DNA of 64,000 nt from an uncultured Arenicella sp. (GTDB lineage: Bacteria > Pseudomonadota > Gammaproteobacteria > Arenicellales > Arenicellaceae), in the NCBI GenBank assembly GCA_938045295.1, contig CALINO010000036.1:1-64000 (forward strand), in the 5' to 3' direction. The notes beneath the pieces are model-generated. The model was not told the DNA's origin. It did not search any database and saw only the letters and a program-made list of their open reading frames with translations. Within the stretch, counting starts at the first letter, position 1. The number at the start of each line of letters is the position of its first letter. Below are positions 54,037-62,705 of this stretch, piece after piece. Made by a program: the position numbers and the translations under genes.

Positions 54037-54831
54037 ATGAGCGATTACGAACGACAGGTCGTGTTGGACACTGAAACTACCGGTTTAGAGCATCGCCAAG
54101 GGCACCGAGTTATTGAAATTGGTTGCGTTGAGCTGATTAACCGTAAGCTGACCGGTAATAATTTTCATATTTACCTTAACCCCGATCGCGAAATTGATCA
54201 GGGTGCAATTGAAGTGCATGGTATCACCAATGAATTTTTGGCCGATAAGCCGCATTTTGCTGATATTTACCAGCAAATGATGGAGTATTTGTCTGGCGCT
54301 GAGTTAGTGATTCATAATGCGGCGTTTGACGTGGGCTTTTTAAACGCAGAGTTAGAAAAAATTCCCGGTTACAGCACCCGCATAGACGACGTTTGTGGTG
54401 TGCACGATACGTTAATTCAGGCGCGTAAGATGTTTCCTGGGCAACGCAATGACTTGGACTCATTGTGTCGGCGCTATGAAATTAATAACAGCCACCGTGA
54501 ATTGCACGGAGCATTATTAGATGCTGAAATTCTGGCCGATGTTTATTTGATTATGAGCGGCGGCCAAACGGCATTAACACTGGAAGCCAGCAGTAATGGT
54601 AGCCAAGAAAATGGCGGAAAGTATCAAAATATCGACTTTATGACGCTGCCGTTAGCCAGTGTTACACCGACAGCTGAAGAACTTGAAAGCCATCAAGGGT
54701 GGCTTGAGCGATTGAACGAAAAAGTGGATGGCGAATGCGTTTGGAGCAAACTAAACCGCAATGAAGGTAAGTCTTCAGGGCCGGAAGATAGTGATGAAAA
54801 TGCCGCTGAGCAATTAGATGTTCAGCATTAA
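54037..54831 (+). CDS. dnaQ: DNA polymerase III epsilon subunit (proofreading exonuclease)
   Basis: 264 residues. DEDDh exonuclease motifs: VLDTETTG with Asp11 and Glu13, VIHNAAFDVGFLN, and HGALLDAEILADVY. The clamp-binding region GGQTALTL corresponds to the QTSMAF motif of E. coli epsilon, and a C-terminal tail would bind the alpha subunit. It lies 86 bases after rnhA. Confidence 0.95.
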   Translation: MSDYERQVVLDTETTGLEHRQGHRVIEIGCVELINRKLTGNNFHIYLNPDREIDQGAIEVHGITNEFLADKPHFADIYQQMMEYLSGAELVIHNAAFDVGFLNAELEKIPGYSTRIDDVCGVHDTLIQARKMFPGQRNDLDSLCRRYEINNSHRELHGALLDAEILADVYLIMSGGQTALTLEASSNGSQENGGKYQNIDFMTLPLASVTPTAEELESHQGWLERLNEKVDGECVWSKLNRNEGKSSGPEDSDENAAEQLDVQH

Positions 54832-54852
54832 AACGAGTAGTATTGTTGTTTG

Positions 54853-55854
54853 ATGGCCAAAAATACAGATAAAAAAAACCTCACGGGGCTTAACCTTTCG
54901 GGTTATAGCTTGTTGGGTAGTGACTTGGCTGGTGCGAAACTCTCGCAGGCCAAATTGCGCGGCGCCGACTTGGCTGGAGCCGATCTTTCGGGTGCGGATT
55001 TAACTGAAGCGGATTTAACCGGCGCTGATTTGTCCGGTGCCGATTTGTATCAAGCCAAGCTGTCGGGCGCCCGGCTAAATGGCGCCAATTTGACCCATTG
55101 TGACGGCACTTCTGCCGATTTCACCGATGCCAACCTTTCGGGTGCGCACTTTGGCTTTGCCAAATTATCTTCTGCCATATTCATTAATGCCACAATGCCG
55201 GCGGTAAACATGAGTGATTGTGACCTGACTTCGGCTCAGCTTGAAGGCGCTAAGTTGACCGGTGCGGTATTAGTTAGGGCGAACTTGAGCGACGCTAAAT
55301 TAGATCGAGCTAAGTTGTTTGGGGCGCAATTATTGGATGCAAAATTAAGCGGCGCGTCATTGCGTAATGCCGATTTGAATTCGGCGTATCTGCGCTCAGC
55401 AAAATTAGACGGCGCCGATTTACTTAAGGCTTCTTTGTTTAGCGCAGACATCAGCCAAGCGCTGCTGACGAATTGTAACTTTGAGGCGGCCAATTTGCGC
55501 GCCAGTTCGTTAACCAACTCGAGTTTAGCAAGTGCCATGATTGCGGGGGCCAACTTAAGTAACGCCCGTCTGAGTCGGGCAGACTTATCCGGCGCATCAT
55601 TGGAAGAGAGTAACTTATGGGCAGCGAAAACGTCGGGCACTAATTTTAATAATGTGAATGTAAAAGCCGCTAATTTGAATGCCACGGGCTTAAATAAAGA
55701 CTTCGCGCTCGCGGAATTTTCTGACATGAAGTTTTCTAATCGCACCCAATGGGATACCGGTGATTACCGTCGCCAAAATATGTCGGCGGCGCACGCGAAA
55801 ACCATTGATGATGAAATAAAAAAACGCAGCTTTTTTTCTCGTATTTTTGGTTAA
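54853..55854 (+). CDS. Pentapeptide repeat protein
   Basis: 333 residues built almost entirely of A(D/N)LxG-type pentapeptides (for example AGADLSGADLTEADLTG), forming a right-handed quadrilateral beta-helix from about residue 8 to 285, then a basic C-terminal tail (DDEIKKRSFFSRIFG). No signal peptide. Qnr/MfpA-like proteins with this fold mimic DNA and bind topoisomerases, but most members have no known function and this one is longer than Qnr. ATG 54853 is chosen over a TTG one codon upstream. Confidence 0.88.
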   Translation: MAKNTDKKNLTGLNLSGYSLLGSDLAGAKLSQAKLRGADLAGADLSGADLTEADLTGADLSGADLYQAKLSGARLNGANLTHCDGTSADFTDANLSGAHFGFAKLSSAIFINATMPAVNMSDCDLTSAQLEGAKLTGAVLVRANLSDAKLDRAKLFGAQLLDAKLSGASLRNADLNSAYLRSAKLDGADLLKASLFSADISQALLTNCNFEAANLRASSLTNSSLASAMIAGANLSNARLSRADLSGASLEESNLWAAKTSGTNFNNVNVKAANLNATGLNKDFALAEFSDMKFSNRTQWDTGDYRRQNMSAAHAKTIDDEIKKRSFFSRIFG

Positions 55855-55908
55855 AAAACTGAGATTAGAAAACTTGAATAACGAATTAGGGCGGAGAATA
55901 ACAACCGT

Positions 55909-56700
55909 ATGTTAAGCCGAGTGTTAACTCAAGGAAAGTGGCATTGCCTGTGTTCTGATCAACATCGCGAATGGGTGCTTGCTGGAGTGCAAGGAGTGGG
56001 TGGCATTGAAGCCGCAGTGCGCCAATGTCACGCATTGTCCACTACCTTAAAAGACAACCACCGCAGTACAGTTACGCGTGGCGAGTTATGGGGCAGAGAG
56101 GTGGTTGCCAAACGCCCGAGAGATAAAAACAGACGGCTGTGGATGCGCCTATCAAGCTTGTTGGTGGCGAGCGAGGCGGTGGCTACCATTGCCAATTTAA
56201 CCAAGCTGAGTCAGGCCGGCGTTGAAAGCGTGGAACCGTTATTTGCTATCGAGCGGCGCGTGTTTGGCATGGTGGTGGATTCTTGGTTGTGCTACGACTA
56301 CCGTGAGGGTCAACGCTGTGATCAAGCAAGCTTGCCTGACATTGTTGGCTTATTGCACCAAATGCACTCCGCAGGTTTTCGCCACGGCGACCCAACGTGG
56401 AATAATTTTTTAAAAGGCGACGACGGTGTGCTATTCACTATTGATACCAAAGCTAAGCCTTGTGTTGGGGAGTATCATAAGACCCACGACTTTGCATTGT
56501 TGCAGCGTGATTATTTGCTGCAAAATGCAGAATCTGAAAATGAAAACTCAGCTGTAATGCAAGACTTAGCGACCTTTGGCAGTCTAAACCGCTCTCGCAT
56601 AGGTTACCGCTTAGCGCTGGCGTATCTTTCTATTAAAACAGCGCGCAGTTGGTTAAAAAGCAAGATCAAAAAAAATCGGCCCAAGAATATAAATCCTTGA
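55909..56700 (+). CDS. WaaY/RfaY-like lipopolysaccharide core kinase
   Basis: 263 residues of the protein kinase-like LPS heptose kinase group. Catalytic loop FRHGDPTWNNF near residues 157-167, followed by the metal-binding aspartate in FTIDTKAKP; the N-terminal lysine lies in REVVAKRPRDKNRR. WaaY phosphorylates heptose II of the LPS inner core. Sugar specificity is inferred. It follows the pentapeptide gene after 54 bases. Confidence 0.78.
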   Translation: MLSRVLTQGKWHCLCSDQHREWVLAGVQGVGGIEAAVRQCHALSTTLKDNHRSTVTRGELWGREVVAKRPRDKNRRLWMRLSSLLVASEAVATIANLTKLSQAGVESVEPLFAIERRVFGMVVDSWLCYDYREGQRCDQASLPDIVGLLHQMHSAGFRHGDPTWNNFLKGDDGVLFTIDTKAKPCVGEYHKTHDFALLQRDYLLQNAESENENSAVMQDLATFGSLNRSRIGYRLALAYLSIKTARSWLKSKIKKNRPKNINP

Positions 56701-56713
56701 GCCGATGTTTTTT
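56671..56713 (+). terminator. Intrinsic terminator overlapping the end of the kinase gene
   Basis: ATCGGC (56675-56680) plus CAAG (56682-56685) pair with CTTG (56696-56699) plus GCCGAT (56701-56706); a T run follows at 56708. The stop codon lies within the stem. Confidence 0.85.
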
Positions 56714-56778
56714 AGGTCTTAGTTATTAGAAAGCCCCAGTGTAAAAATTGACCAAGGCTAACTTGATAACCTAACGGT

Positions 56779-58281
56779 TTAAAAATGTACCAAGATGGCC
56801 GCACCGCCAACAATGCTAAGCACAACGGTGTACGGCAATGCCATGAACACCATTTTCATGTAAGACAAGCGAATCAATGGCGCCAGAGCCGACGTTAGTA
56901 AGAACAAAAATGCGGCTTGACCATTTGGTGTGGCAACACTTGGCAGGTTGGTGCCGGTATTAATCGCAATCGCCATTACATCGAAATGTTCACGAGTAAT
57001 GATGCCGTTATTCAAGGCCGTCACCATCTCATTGATATACACGGTAGCCACAAACACGTTATCTGAGATCATTGATAACACGCCGTTGGCAATAAACATA
57101 ACAATGGGCTGCGAGTCGGTGGGCATGGCAAATACCATGTCGGTAACCGGTTGAAACAAATGCTGTTCATGAATCACTGCAACCACGGCAAAAAAGACCA
57201 CTAACAGTGCTGTAAATGGCAGTGCTTCTTCAAAAGCGTGCCCAATTTGATGTTCTTCAACTATGCCGTTAAACGCGGTAAGAAGTACAATGATCATTAA
57301 GCCAATTAAACCAACCTCGGCAACATGCATCGCTAAGCTCACCACTAATACTAAGCCGATTAATGCTTGCATAATCAGTTTGGCCGTGTCTTTGCCTGTG
57401 CGTCTTTGCTCTTGTTCAGCAGCGTACTCTGACAGCACAGACCTTACTTCGGTTGGTAGTTTGCCGCCGTAACCAAATATGCCGGTGACCTCTAAAAGTA
57501 CGCAAGTGACTAAACCGGCGGCTAACACCGGCATTGTTACTGGTGCCATGCGCCAGAAGAATTCCATGAATTCCCAGCCCGCTTTTTCGGCAATTAATAA
57601 GTTTTGTGGCTCACCTACTACGGTACACACACCACCTAAAGCGGTACCAACGGCGCCGTGCATAATGAGACTACGTAAAAACGCCCGGAACTTTTCAAGG
57701 TCTTGGCGGCTATATTCATGCACGCCTTCATCACCAGAGTGATCGTGGTCTTCATTAAATTTTTTGCCTGAAGCCACTTTGTGGTAAACGCTGTAAAAGC
57801 CAACACCAACGCTGATAAGTACCGCGGTTACCGTTAGAGCGTCTAAAAATGCGGATAAAACGGCGCCAGATAAAGAAAATAGAAACGACAATAACGCTTT
57901 GTTTTTCACCTGAATTAAAATTTTGGTGAAGGTGAATAACAGCAATTCGCGCATAAAGTGAATGCCGGCCACCATAAACACAAGCAGCAAGATAACCTTT
58001 AAGTTCGCTTCTACTTCGTGATACACCGTTTCGGGTGAGGTCATACCAATCACTACGGCCTGCAGGGCCAATAAGCCACCAGGTTGTAATGGGTAGCATT
58101 TTAAGGCCATGGCTAACGTGAAAATAAACTCACCCACTAATACCCAACCAGCAATGAAGTGCAGGCCGGAAAACCACAAAATTGGGTTGATAATGAGAAA
58201 CGCTATGATGGTGTTTTTGTACCAATCCGCCGAATTACCTAAGAAATTACTGCGAAAGGAACTAAAAGTCATTTGAGACAT
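56779..58281 (-). CDS. nhaB: Na+/H+ antiporter NhaB
   Basis: 500 residues with about twelve transmembrane helices. N terminus [21 protein letters not shown] and the core [28 protein letters not shown] are NhaB signatures; the late [40 protein letters not shown] region is conserved in segments. It expels sodium in exchange for protons, fitting a marine lifestyle. A loop near residues 170-190 is rich in His and Asp. Single gene with tandem repeats upstream. Confidence 0.95.
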   Translation of the reverse strand: MSQMTFSSFRSNFLGNSADWYKNTIIAFLIINPILWFSGLHFIAGWVLVGEFIFTLAMALKCYPLQPGGLLALQAVVIGMTSPETVYHEVEANLKVILLLVFMVAGIHFMRELLLFTFTKILIQVKNKALLSFLFSLSGAVLSAFLDALTVTAVLISVGVGFYSVYHKVASGKKFNEDHDHSGDEGVHEYSRQDLEKFRAFLRSLIMHGAVGTALGGVCTVVGEPQNLLIAEKAGWEFMEFFWRMAPVTMPVLAAGLVTCVLLEVTGIFGYGGKLPTEVRSVLSEYAAEQEQRRTGKDTAKLIMQALIGLVLVVSLAMHVAEVGLIGLMIIVLLTAFNGIVEEHQIGHAFEEALPFTALLVVFFAVVAVIHEQHLFQPVTDMVFAMPTDSQPIVMFIANGVLSMISDNVFVATVYINEMVTALNNGIITREHFDVMAIAINTGTNLPSVATPNGQAAFLFLLTSALAPLIRLSYMKMVFMALPYTVVLSIVGGAAILVHF

Positions 58282-58690
58282 AGTTAATCTTTGAAACCTG
58301 GTTAGTGAATTATGAATAGTTAGTGAATAATGAATTTAGAGAGTTGTTGTTTTTATTGTGGCACTTACTTCCAATACTGAGCGTTGTATGCGCTCTTATG
58401 CTGTTGCTCTCTACACGAAGCTCTTTACATAAAGTGCACTTATACAAGATCATCCTCTACTGTGGCGCATGATAATATCAATAGCTATCAAACAGAACAA
58501 TGCAATTTCACTCAGAGTTGTCTGTAAACCTTTATTTATGGGCTTTTTATTGTCTGTTCTGGCTGCTTGAAGTGATTAAGTAAAGCGAACAAAATTTCGG
58601 CCATATCGCTGTGATTGAAAAAAGAGAGGGGCCTAAAATATTGCGTTCATCAGGGTTTTTAATTTTTTTTCAAAAAAAATAAATTAGCGC
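58282..58690. other. Gene-free stretch between nhaB and the tRNA genes
   Basis: Apart from the short tandem repeat at 58301-58336 and the tRNA promoter at 58691, I see no gene, structured RNA or clear operator in this AT-rich region. It must contain the nhaB promoter, but no box stands out. Confidence 0.6.
58301..58336. repeat. Two tandem 18-bp repeats upstream of nhaB
   Basis: GTTAGTGAATTATGAATA (58301-58318) and GTTAGTGAATAATGAATT (58319-58336) differ at two positions and lie 20-55 bases upstream of the nhaB start. They could be regulator half-sites or a slippage duplication in the leader. Confidence 0.7.
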
Positions 58691-58719
58691 TTGACCAAAC
58701 GTAACCCTGAGCATATCAT
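58691..58719 (+). promoter_or_regulatory. Promoter of tRNA-Ala
   Basis: TTGACC (58691-58696), 17-base spacer and TATCAT (58714-58719), followed by the GC-rich discriminator GCGCGCTCC typical of stringently controlled stable RNA promoters. Confidence 0.8.
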
Positions 58720-58738
58720 GCGCGCTCCTTCGAGGTCT

Positions 58739-58814
58739 GGGGCTATAGCTCAGCTGGGAGAGCGCTACACTGGCAGTGTAGAGGTCGGCGGTTCGATCCC
58801 GCCTAGCTCCACCA
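58739..58814 (+). tRNA. tRNA-Ala (anticodon GGC)
   Basis: 76 bases including encoded CCA. Acceptor GGGGCTA pairs with TAGCTCC and contains the G3-U70 pair that identifies alanine tRNA. D arm GCTCAGCTGGGAGAGC, anticodon loop CTGGCAG and T loop GTTCGATCC are all canonical. Confidence 0.97.
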
Positions 58815-58864
58815 CTTCATTCGCGAAGTATGTTCCGTGAACAGAAGTTTAGCTTCTCGCGTTG

Positions 58865-58884
58865 AAGACTCAAATGAGTCTTTT
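58865..58884 (+). terminator. Short hairpin between the tRNA genes
   Basis: AAGACTC (58865-58871), loop AAAT, GAGTCTT (58876-58882) then TT. Possibly a weak terminator or processing signal after tRNA-Ala. Confidence 0.4.
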
Positions 58885-58935
58885 AAGTGGAAAGACCACA
58901 GGTGAAAGTGAAGGAAGGCGTAGTATTAAAAAGAG

Positions 58936-58963
58936 TTGTATTTTTATTTTAACTCAATATAAT
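58936..58963 (+). promoter_or_regulatory. Promoter of tRNA-Glu
   Basis: TTGTAT (58936-58941), 16-base spacer, perfect TATAAT (58958-58963), then GC-rich GCGCCGC. It shows the second tRNA has its own start. Confidence 0.7.
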
Positions 58964-58991
58964 GCGCCGCAGACTCTTCTGAGTCATAGAC

Positions 58992-59067
58992 GTCCCCATC
59001 GTCTAGAGGCCTAGGACACCGCCCTTTCACGGCGGTAACAGGGGTTCGAATCCCCTTGGGGACGCCA
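58992..59067 (+). tRNA. tRNA-Glu (anticodon UUC)
   Basis: 76 bases including CCA. Acceptor GTCCCCA pairs with TGGGGAC, discriminator G. Anticodon stem CCGCC/GGCGG with loop CTTTCAC (anticodon TTC); D loop region TCTAGAGGCCTAGGA and T loop GTTCGAATC are canonical for glutamate tRNA. Confidence 0.97.
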
Positions 59068-59108
59068 TTAAAAAAGCCTTAGCTACTTAGTAGTTAGGGC
59101 TTTTTTAA
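59068..59108 (+). terminator. Intrinsic terminator after tRNA-Glu
   Basis: TTAAAAAAGCC (59068-59078) and GGCTTTTTTAA (59098-59108) form a perfect 11-bp stem; an inner CTAC-TTA-GTAG hairpin sits in the loop. Confidence 0.9.
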
Positions 59109-59175
59109 TGGTTGTTTCGTTTTTATTTCACCAATGACATGACACAGATCGCGTTTGTGTAAATAATTTAAATAT

Positions 59176-59778
59176 TCACAGCCAACCGTTTTCTCGTGCT
59201 TTACGGCTGGCCTCGATGCGGTTTGCGGCGGCGAGCTTTTGAGTTGCATCAGCGAGGTAATTCCTTACTGTTCCTGCTGATAAATGTAATTCATTGCCTA
59301 TTTCTTTGTTGGTCTTACCTTTTTCAACCAGCCTGAGTATCTCTCGCTCTCGGTTCGATAATGGGTCTGGAGCCGCCCATGCGGCTTCTGCCAAGCCTTG
59401 CTCTATGACTATTTGCCCTTGCATTACTTTCCGTATTGAATCGGCTAATGATTCGCTTGAAGCATCTTTGAGAACGTAGCCTTTGACTCCCGCTGCTCGT
59501 GCGCGCTCAAGATATCCTGGGCGAGCGAAGGTGGTAACAATCAAAACGTTGGGAGGCGAGTTTAACTGCGCAACTTTTTCAGCCAGTTCTATGCCTGACA
59601 AATTAGGCATTTCTATGTCGGTTACTAGTATATTAGGTTGATGTTCTTCAACTAAAGCCAGAGCCTCTAATCCGTCGCAGGCTTGGGCAATGACGTCGAT
59701 ATCGTCTTCTAAGCTTAGCAAGGTGGCTAATGCGCCGCGCAGTAAGGATTGGTCTTCCGCTAAAACAAGTCGAATCAT
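59176..59778 (-). CDS. NarL/LuxR-type response regulator (DesR-like)
   Basis: 200 residues. Receiver domain with LAEDQSLLRG, phospho-aspartate in VTDIEMPNLSG (about residue 54) and a lysine in KGYVLKDAS; C-terminal LuxR helix-turn-helix LSNREREILRLVEKGKTNKEIG. Partner of the DesK-like kinase encoded 18 bases upstream. Likely controls the operon it ends, encoding the ABC exporter and amidohydrolase; that is inferred from position. Confidence 0.93.
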   Translation of the reverse strand: MIRLVLAEDQSLLRGALATLLSLEDDIDVIAQACDGLEALALVEEHQPNILVTDIEMPNLSGIELAEKVAQLNSPPNVLIVTTFARPGYLERARAAGVKGYVLKDASSESLADSIRKVMQGQIVIEQGLAEAAWAAPDPLSNREREILRLVEKGKTNKEIGNELHLSAGTVRNYLADATQKLAAANRIEASRKARENGWL

Positions 59779-59796
59779 GGCTGTGTATTTAAAATA

Positions 59797-60879
59797 TTAT
59801 GCATTTGGAATAGTTAGAGATATGCGCATTCCCGCGCTACTTTCTATGGTGGTTTCACCGCCTAAGCTTTGAATACGATCGCGAATGCCCCGTAACCCTG
59901 AGCCTTCAACCACGCCACTTGCGGTGCCGTTATCTTCAATAGTTACCATGGTTTGTTGGTTGGTCGAGTTAAATGTTAACTCGGCTTCGCTGGCCTGTGA
60001 GTGACGCGCAATATTGGTTATAGCTTCTCTGATGGTTAGTCCGAGAACATGGCTGTATGAGGCATTGAGTGGTGGCACTTGGCCCTTGATGGTTAGTTTA
60101 ATGTTGGCGGATGATAGAATTTTTTTTGCGCGCTTAAACTCATCATGAACCGTTGTATGGTTCATTCCAGATACGGCCGCACGCACGTCTTTGAGGGCGT
60201 CGCGTGAGGCATCACGAATTTCGGTAATCTCTTGTTTGGTTCTTGTAGTGTCATGATCTAGCAATTTAAGAGCCACCTCCGACTTCAGGCTTACCATGGT
60301 TAAGGTTTGCCCAAGAAGATCGTGCAGATCTTGAGCGATGCGTTCGCGTTCGGCCAGTGTTGCCATTTGTTGATCATACTCATTTTTGAGCTGCAGAGCT
60401 TCGTGTTGTTCCATTTGGTCCGCCGTAGTGATGGTGCCGGCAGCTACCAGAAAACCAAGAAATAGCGGAAACAGGCTATCCCACCATGCTTGTTGAGTGA
60501 GTAAAGAAAAGGCTGCAAAAACACTGGCGACAATGAGAGTGGTTACCCATGCAGTGCGCTCAGGTCTTATAAAGCCTGCTTGAGCGCAGGCATAGACATG
60601 AAACACGCCGTGCGACCCAAAAAACGGTGAAACGGCAAACCCTATCAAGGTTATGCCAGCAATGTGCGGTAGCGAATGGGTGTTCGGTTTCTGTGTGCTA
60701 TGAAAATAAACAGGTAAAAATATCGCTATGGCCACAACAATGGCGACTATGTCAGTGGTTTCAGGTGCTTTGAGTAGCCAAGGGAAGAAATAAAATACGA
60801 GATATATAAGATGGAACACAGGCTTGGAGCCTAAGGTTCGATACTTTTTTTCTGTGCTTGATGTATTGAGTTTTTTCAT
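59797..60879 (-). CDS. DesK-like membrane sensor histidine kinase
   Basis: 360 residues from ATG 60879. About five or six transmembrane helices without a large periplasmic domain (residues 20-155), a coiled coil, a HisKA_3 dimerisation region with the phospho-histidine in RIAQDLHDLLGQTL, and an HATPase domain (REAITNIARHSQA; VTIEDNG; GSGLRGIRDRI). This layout is that of DesK, which senses membrane state, or of kinases for membrane-active compounds. Its start lies inside the end of the amidohydrolase gene's 3' flank, 17 bases before that stop is passed, so the genes are coupled. Confidence 0.9.
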   Translation of the reverse strand: MKKLNTSSTEKKYRTLGSKPVFHLIYLVFYFFPWLLKAPETTDIVAIVVAIAIFLPVYFHSTQKPNTHSLPHIAGITLIGFAVSPFFGSHGVFHVYACAQAGFIRPERTAWVTTLIVASVFAAFSLLTQQAWWDSLFPLFLGFLVAAGTITTADQMEQHEALQLKNEYDQQMATLAERERIAQDLHDLLGQTLTMVSLKSEVALKLLDHDTTRTKQEITEIRDASRDALKDVRAAVSGMNHTTVHDEFKRAKKILSSANIKLTIKGQVPPLNASYSHVLGLTIREAITNIARHSQASEAELTFNSTNQQTMVTIEDNGTASGVVEGSGLRGIRDRIQSLGGETTIESSAGMRISLTIPNA

Positions 60880-60895
60880 AGAGGTTTTTGTATGG

Positions 60896-62665
60896 CTAGT
60901 GCAGCTTAACATCATCAATATAATACTCAAATTGACCTACTTTATTGGCGGCCACCAGAGCAAAGCCATTAGTGCTGCTCGCATCAAAGCTATCGAAATC
61001 GGTAATATTTAACTGTACTGTACGCCAGCGTTCATCCACTTTAAAATTTTGCATGGCTGGTAGGTTAGTTCTGTCTTCAGAAAACGCTAATGCCGTGTAT
61101 TGGCCTTTGGTTCCACGTACTCGAAAGCTCAGCTGCGAGTATTGTGAAATATCTAATGGCGTTTCAGTAAACAGCCCTGCGTCTGCCCAAGGGAATACAA
61201 AGCCAGATCGAACGTTGGCATTAACATAAAGAGTATTGTCATCTAAGTTGATATCAACGGTTGACTTGCCATTACGAATGGCATCGTCGGTTTTAACCCA
61301 ACGCATGCCGTTATTGTTGGTGAGGCTATTGCTAAAGTCGCTGAGCTGGCCGTCTTTAATGGCTGCAGGTTGAGTAGCATTGGGTTCGTATTTTGCATCA
61401 CGGTTAAAAATCACGCCATTTTTAATAATGGTATGGATGTCCAATGTGTTCTCAATGTTATCTAGTGGCGAGCTGTTTAATATTAGAATATTAGCTCGTT
61501 GGCCTGTTTTGATATGCCCACGCTTTGTAATTCCAAAGATTGAATTAGGCAGGCTTGTTGCTGCATTCAGTGCTTGGCTTTGGCTAAGGCCTGCATCAAC
61601 CAGTAGTTGTAACTCTTGATGTAGGGATGCCCCAAATACTGTTCCGGGGTTTGGCGCGTCTGAACCAGCTAAAATCGTTACACCTGCGGCGTGCATTTTT
61701 TTAGTGTTCAGTGCGGCAAGCTGATAGTTGAAACCGGGTAGTTTATCGCTATGAAAGCGGCTTGACAGTTGTTGCTGTTGCATTGAGTTTAAATGTTTGT
61801 TTACCAGGTTGTTTTTTGCCAACGAAAGACTGAACTCTTGATGATCGGCGCTGCCGATAACGCTAAGGGTCGGAATAACGAAAATATTTTGTTTTACCGC
61901 TTGTTGTAAGAAAGCATCAGTTACTTCACTGTCTGCAAATTGATGTACCAAGCCATCAATGCCCGCATTGAGCATGTCTTGAGCGCCGCGCTGGCTGGAT
62001 ATGTGTGCTACCGCTTTTAATCCAGCGTTGTGGCTGGCATCAATCACGGCGGCGGCTGTTGCTTTATTTAGGCTGTTCATGTTCTGGCTGTGCAGCATAT
62101 GCGGCATATAAACTAACTTAATAAAATCTGAGCCCTCTATTTTGCGCTTTGATACCCATGCCGTAGCCTCTTCGGGGTTTGATAGTGTTTCAATATCAAT
62201 GCCGTACTGGGTGCCATGCCCGCGTGATGAGGTAGCCAGCATGCCAGAACTAAATAAGTCGGCATTCTGAGTATTGTTAATGTCGAGCCGTTGTTTGATC
62301 GCATTGCTCAGTATGGATGGTGCGGTAAACATATCAATTTGGTTGGTAATGCCAAATTTGAGCGCTTGCTTTAGGCCATCGCCAAAGGTATGGGTGTGGG
62401 CATCAGTTAGCCCAGGAATAAGAGTCTTGCCCTGCGCGTCAATCGTTGTTGTTGCTGAGCCCGATATGTTTGGTGAGACTTGCTGGATGATGCCGTTTGA
62501 GATTCCAATGTCGGTCTGAGGGTGTATTTCACCGTCAGAATAGGTGTTGGCGTTAACAATCAGTAGGTCAAATTGCTCAGTATTGGGTTTTGGTAGAATA
62601 AGTAACACAATCAATGCCGTGAGTACTACGGCGATGGTACTTACCCAGAATGTTTTATTTAGCAT
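60896..62665 (-). CDS. Membrane-anchored amidohydrolase with C-terminal CIA30-like domain
   Basis: 589 residues. An N-terminal signal anchor (STIAVVLTALIVLLILP) precedes an imidazolonepropionase-like amidohydrolase with metal motif TDAHTHTFGDG near 92 and a late aspartate in LAGSDAPNPGT near 325, ending about residue 425. The final 130 residues form a beta-sandwich (DISQYSQLSFRVRGTKGQY, FEYYIDDVKLH) like CIA30 or carbohydrate-binding domains. It probably hydrolyses a periplasmic amide, lactone or peptide. It sits between ABC permease and kinase genes. Confidence 0.82.
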   Translation of the reverse strand: MLNKTFWVSTIAVVLTALIVLLILPKPNTEQFDLLIVNANTYSDGEIHPQTDIGISNGIIQQVSPNISGSATTTIDAQGKTLIPGLTDAHTHTFGDGLKQALKFGITNQIDMFTAPSILSNAIKQRLDINNTQNADLFSSGMLATSSRGHGTQYGIDIETLSNPEEATAWVSKRKIEGSDFIKLVYMPHMLHSQNMNSLNKATAAAVIDASHNAGLKAVAHISSQRGAQDMLNAGIDGLVHQFADSEVTDAFLQQAVKQNIFVIPTLSVIGSADHQEFSLSLAKNNLVNKHLNSMQQQQLSSRFHSDKLPGFNYQLAALNTKKMHAAGVTILAGSDAPNPGTVFGASLHQELQLLVDAGLSQSQALNAATSLPNSIFGITKRGHIKTGQRANILILNSSPLDNIENTLDIHTIIKNGVIFNRDAKYEPNATQPAAIKDGQLSDFSNSLTNNNGMRWVKTDDAIRNGKSTVDINLDDNTLYVNANVRSGFVFPWADAGLFTETPLDISQYSQLSFRVRGTKGQYTALAFSEDRTNLPAMQNFKVDERWRTVQLNITDFDSFDASSTNGFALVAANKVGQFEYYIDDVKLH

Positions 62666-62705
62666 GTTCAGTTCCTTGTTTAATTGGGCGTATTTTTTGT
62701 GATGG

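Noticed and set aside
55236..55745. A 169-codon minus-strand reading frame
   Set aside because: It lies wholly inside the pentapeptide repeat gene and mirrors its periodic codons (Ala/Leu/Asn pattern); no ribosome-binding site.
54853..55854. CRISPR-like or DNA tandem repeat array
   Set aside because: The repeats are degenerate and in frame; they encode pentapeptides, with no constant repeat and no spacers.
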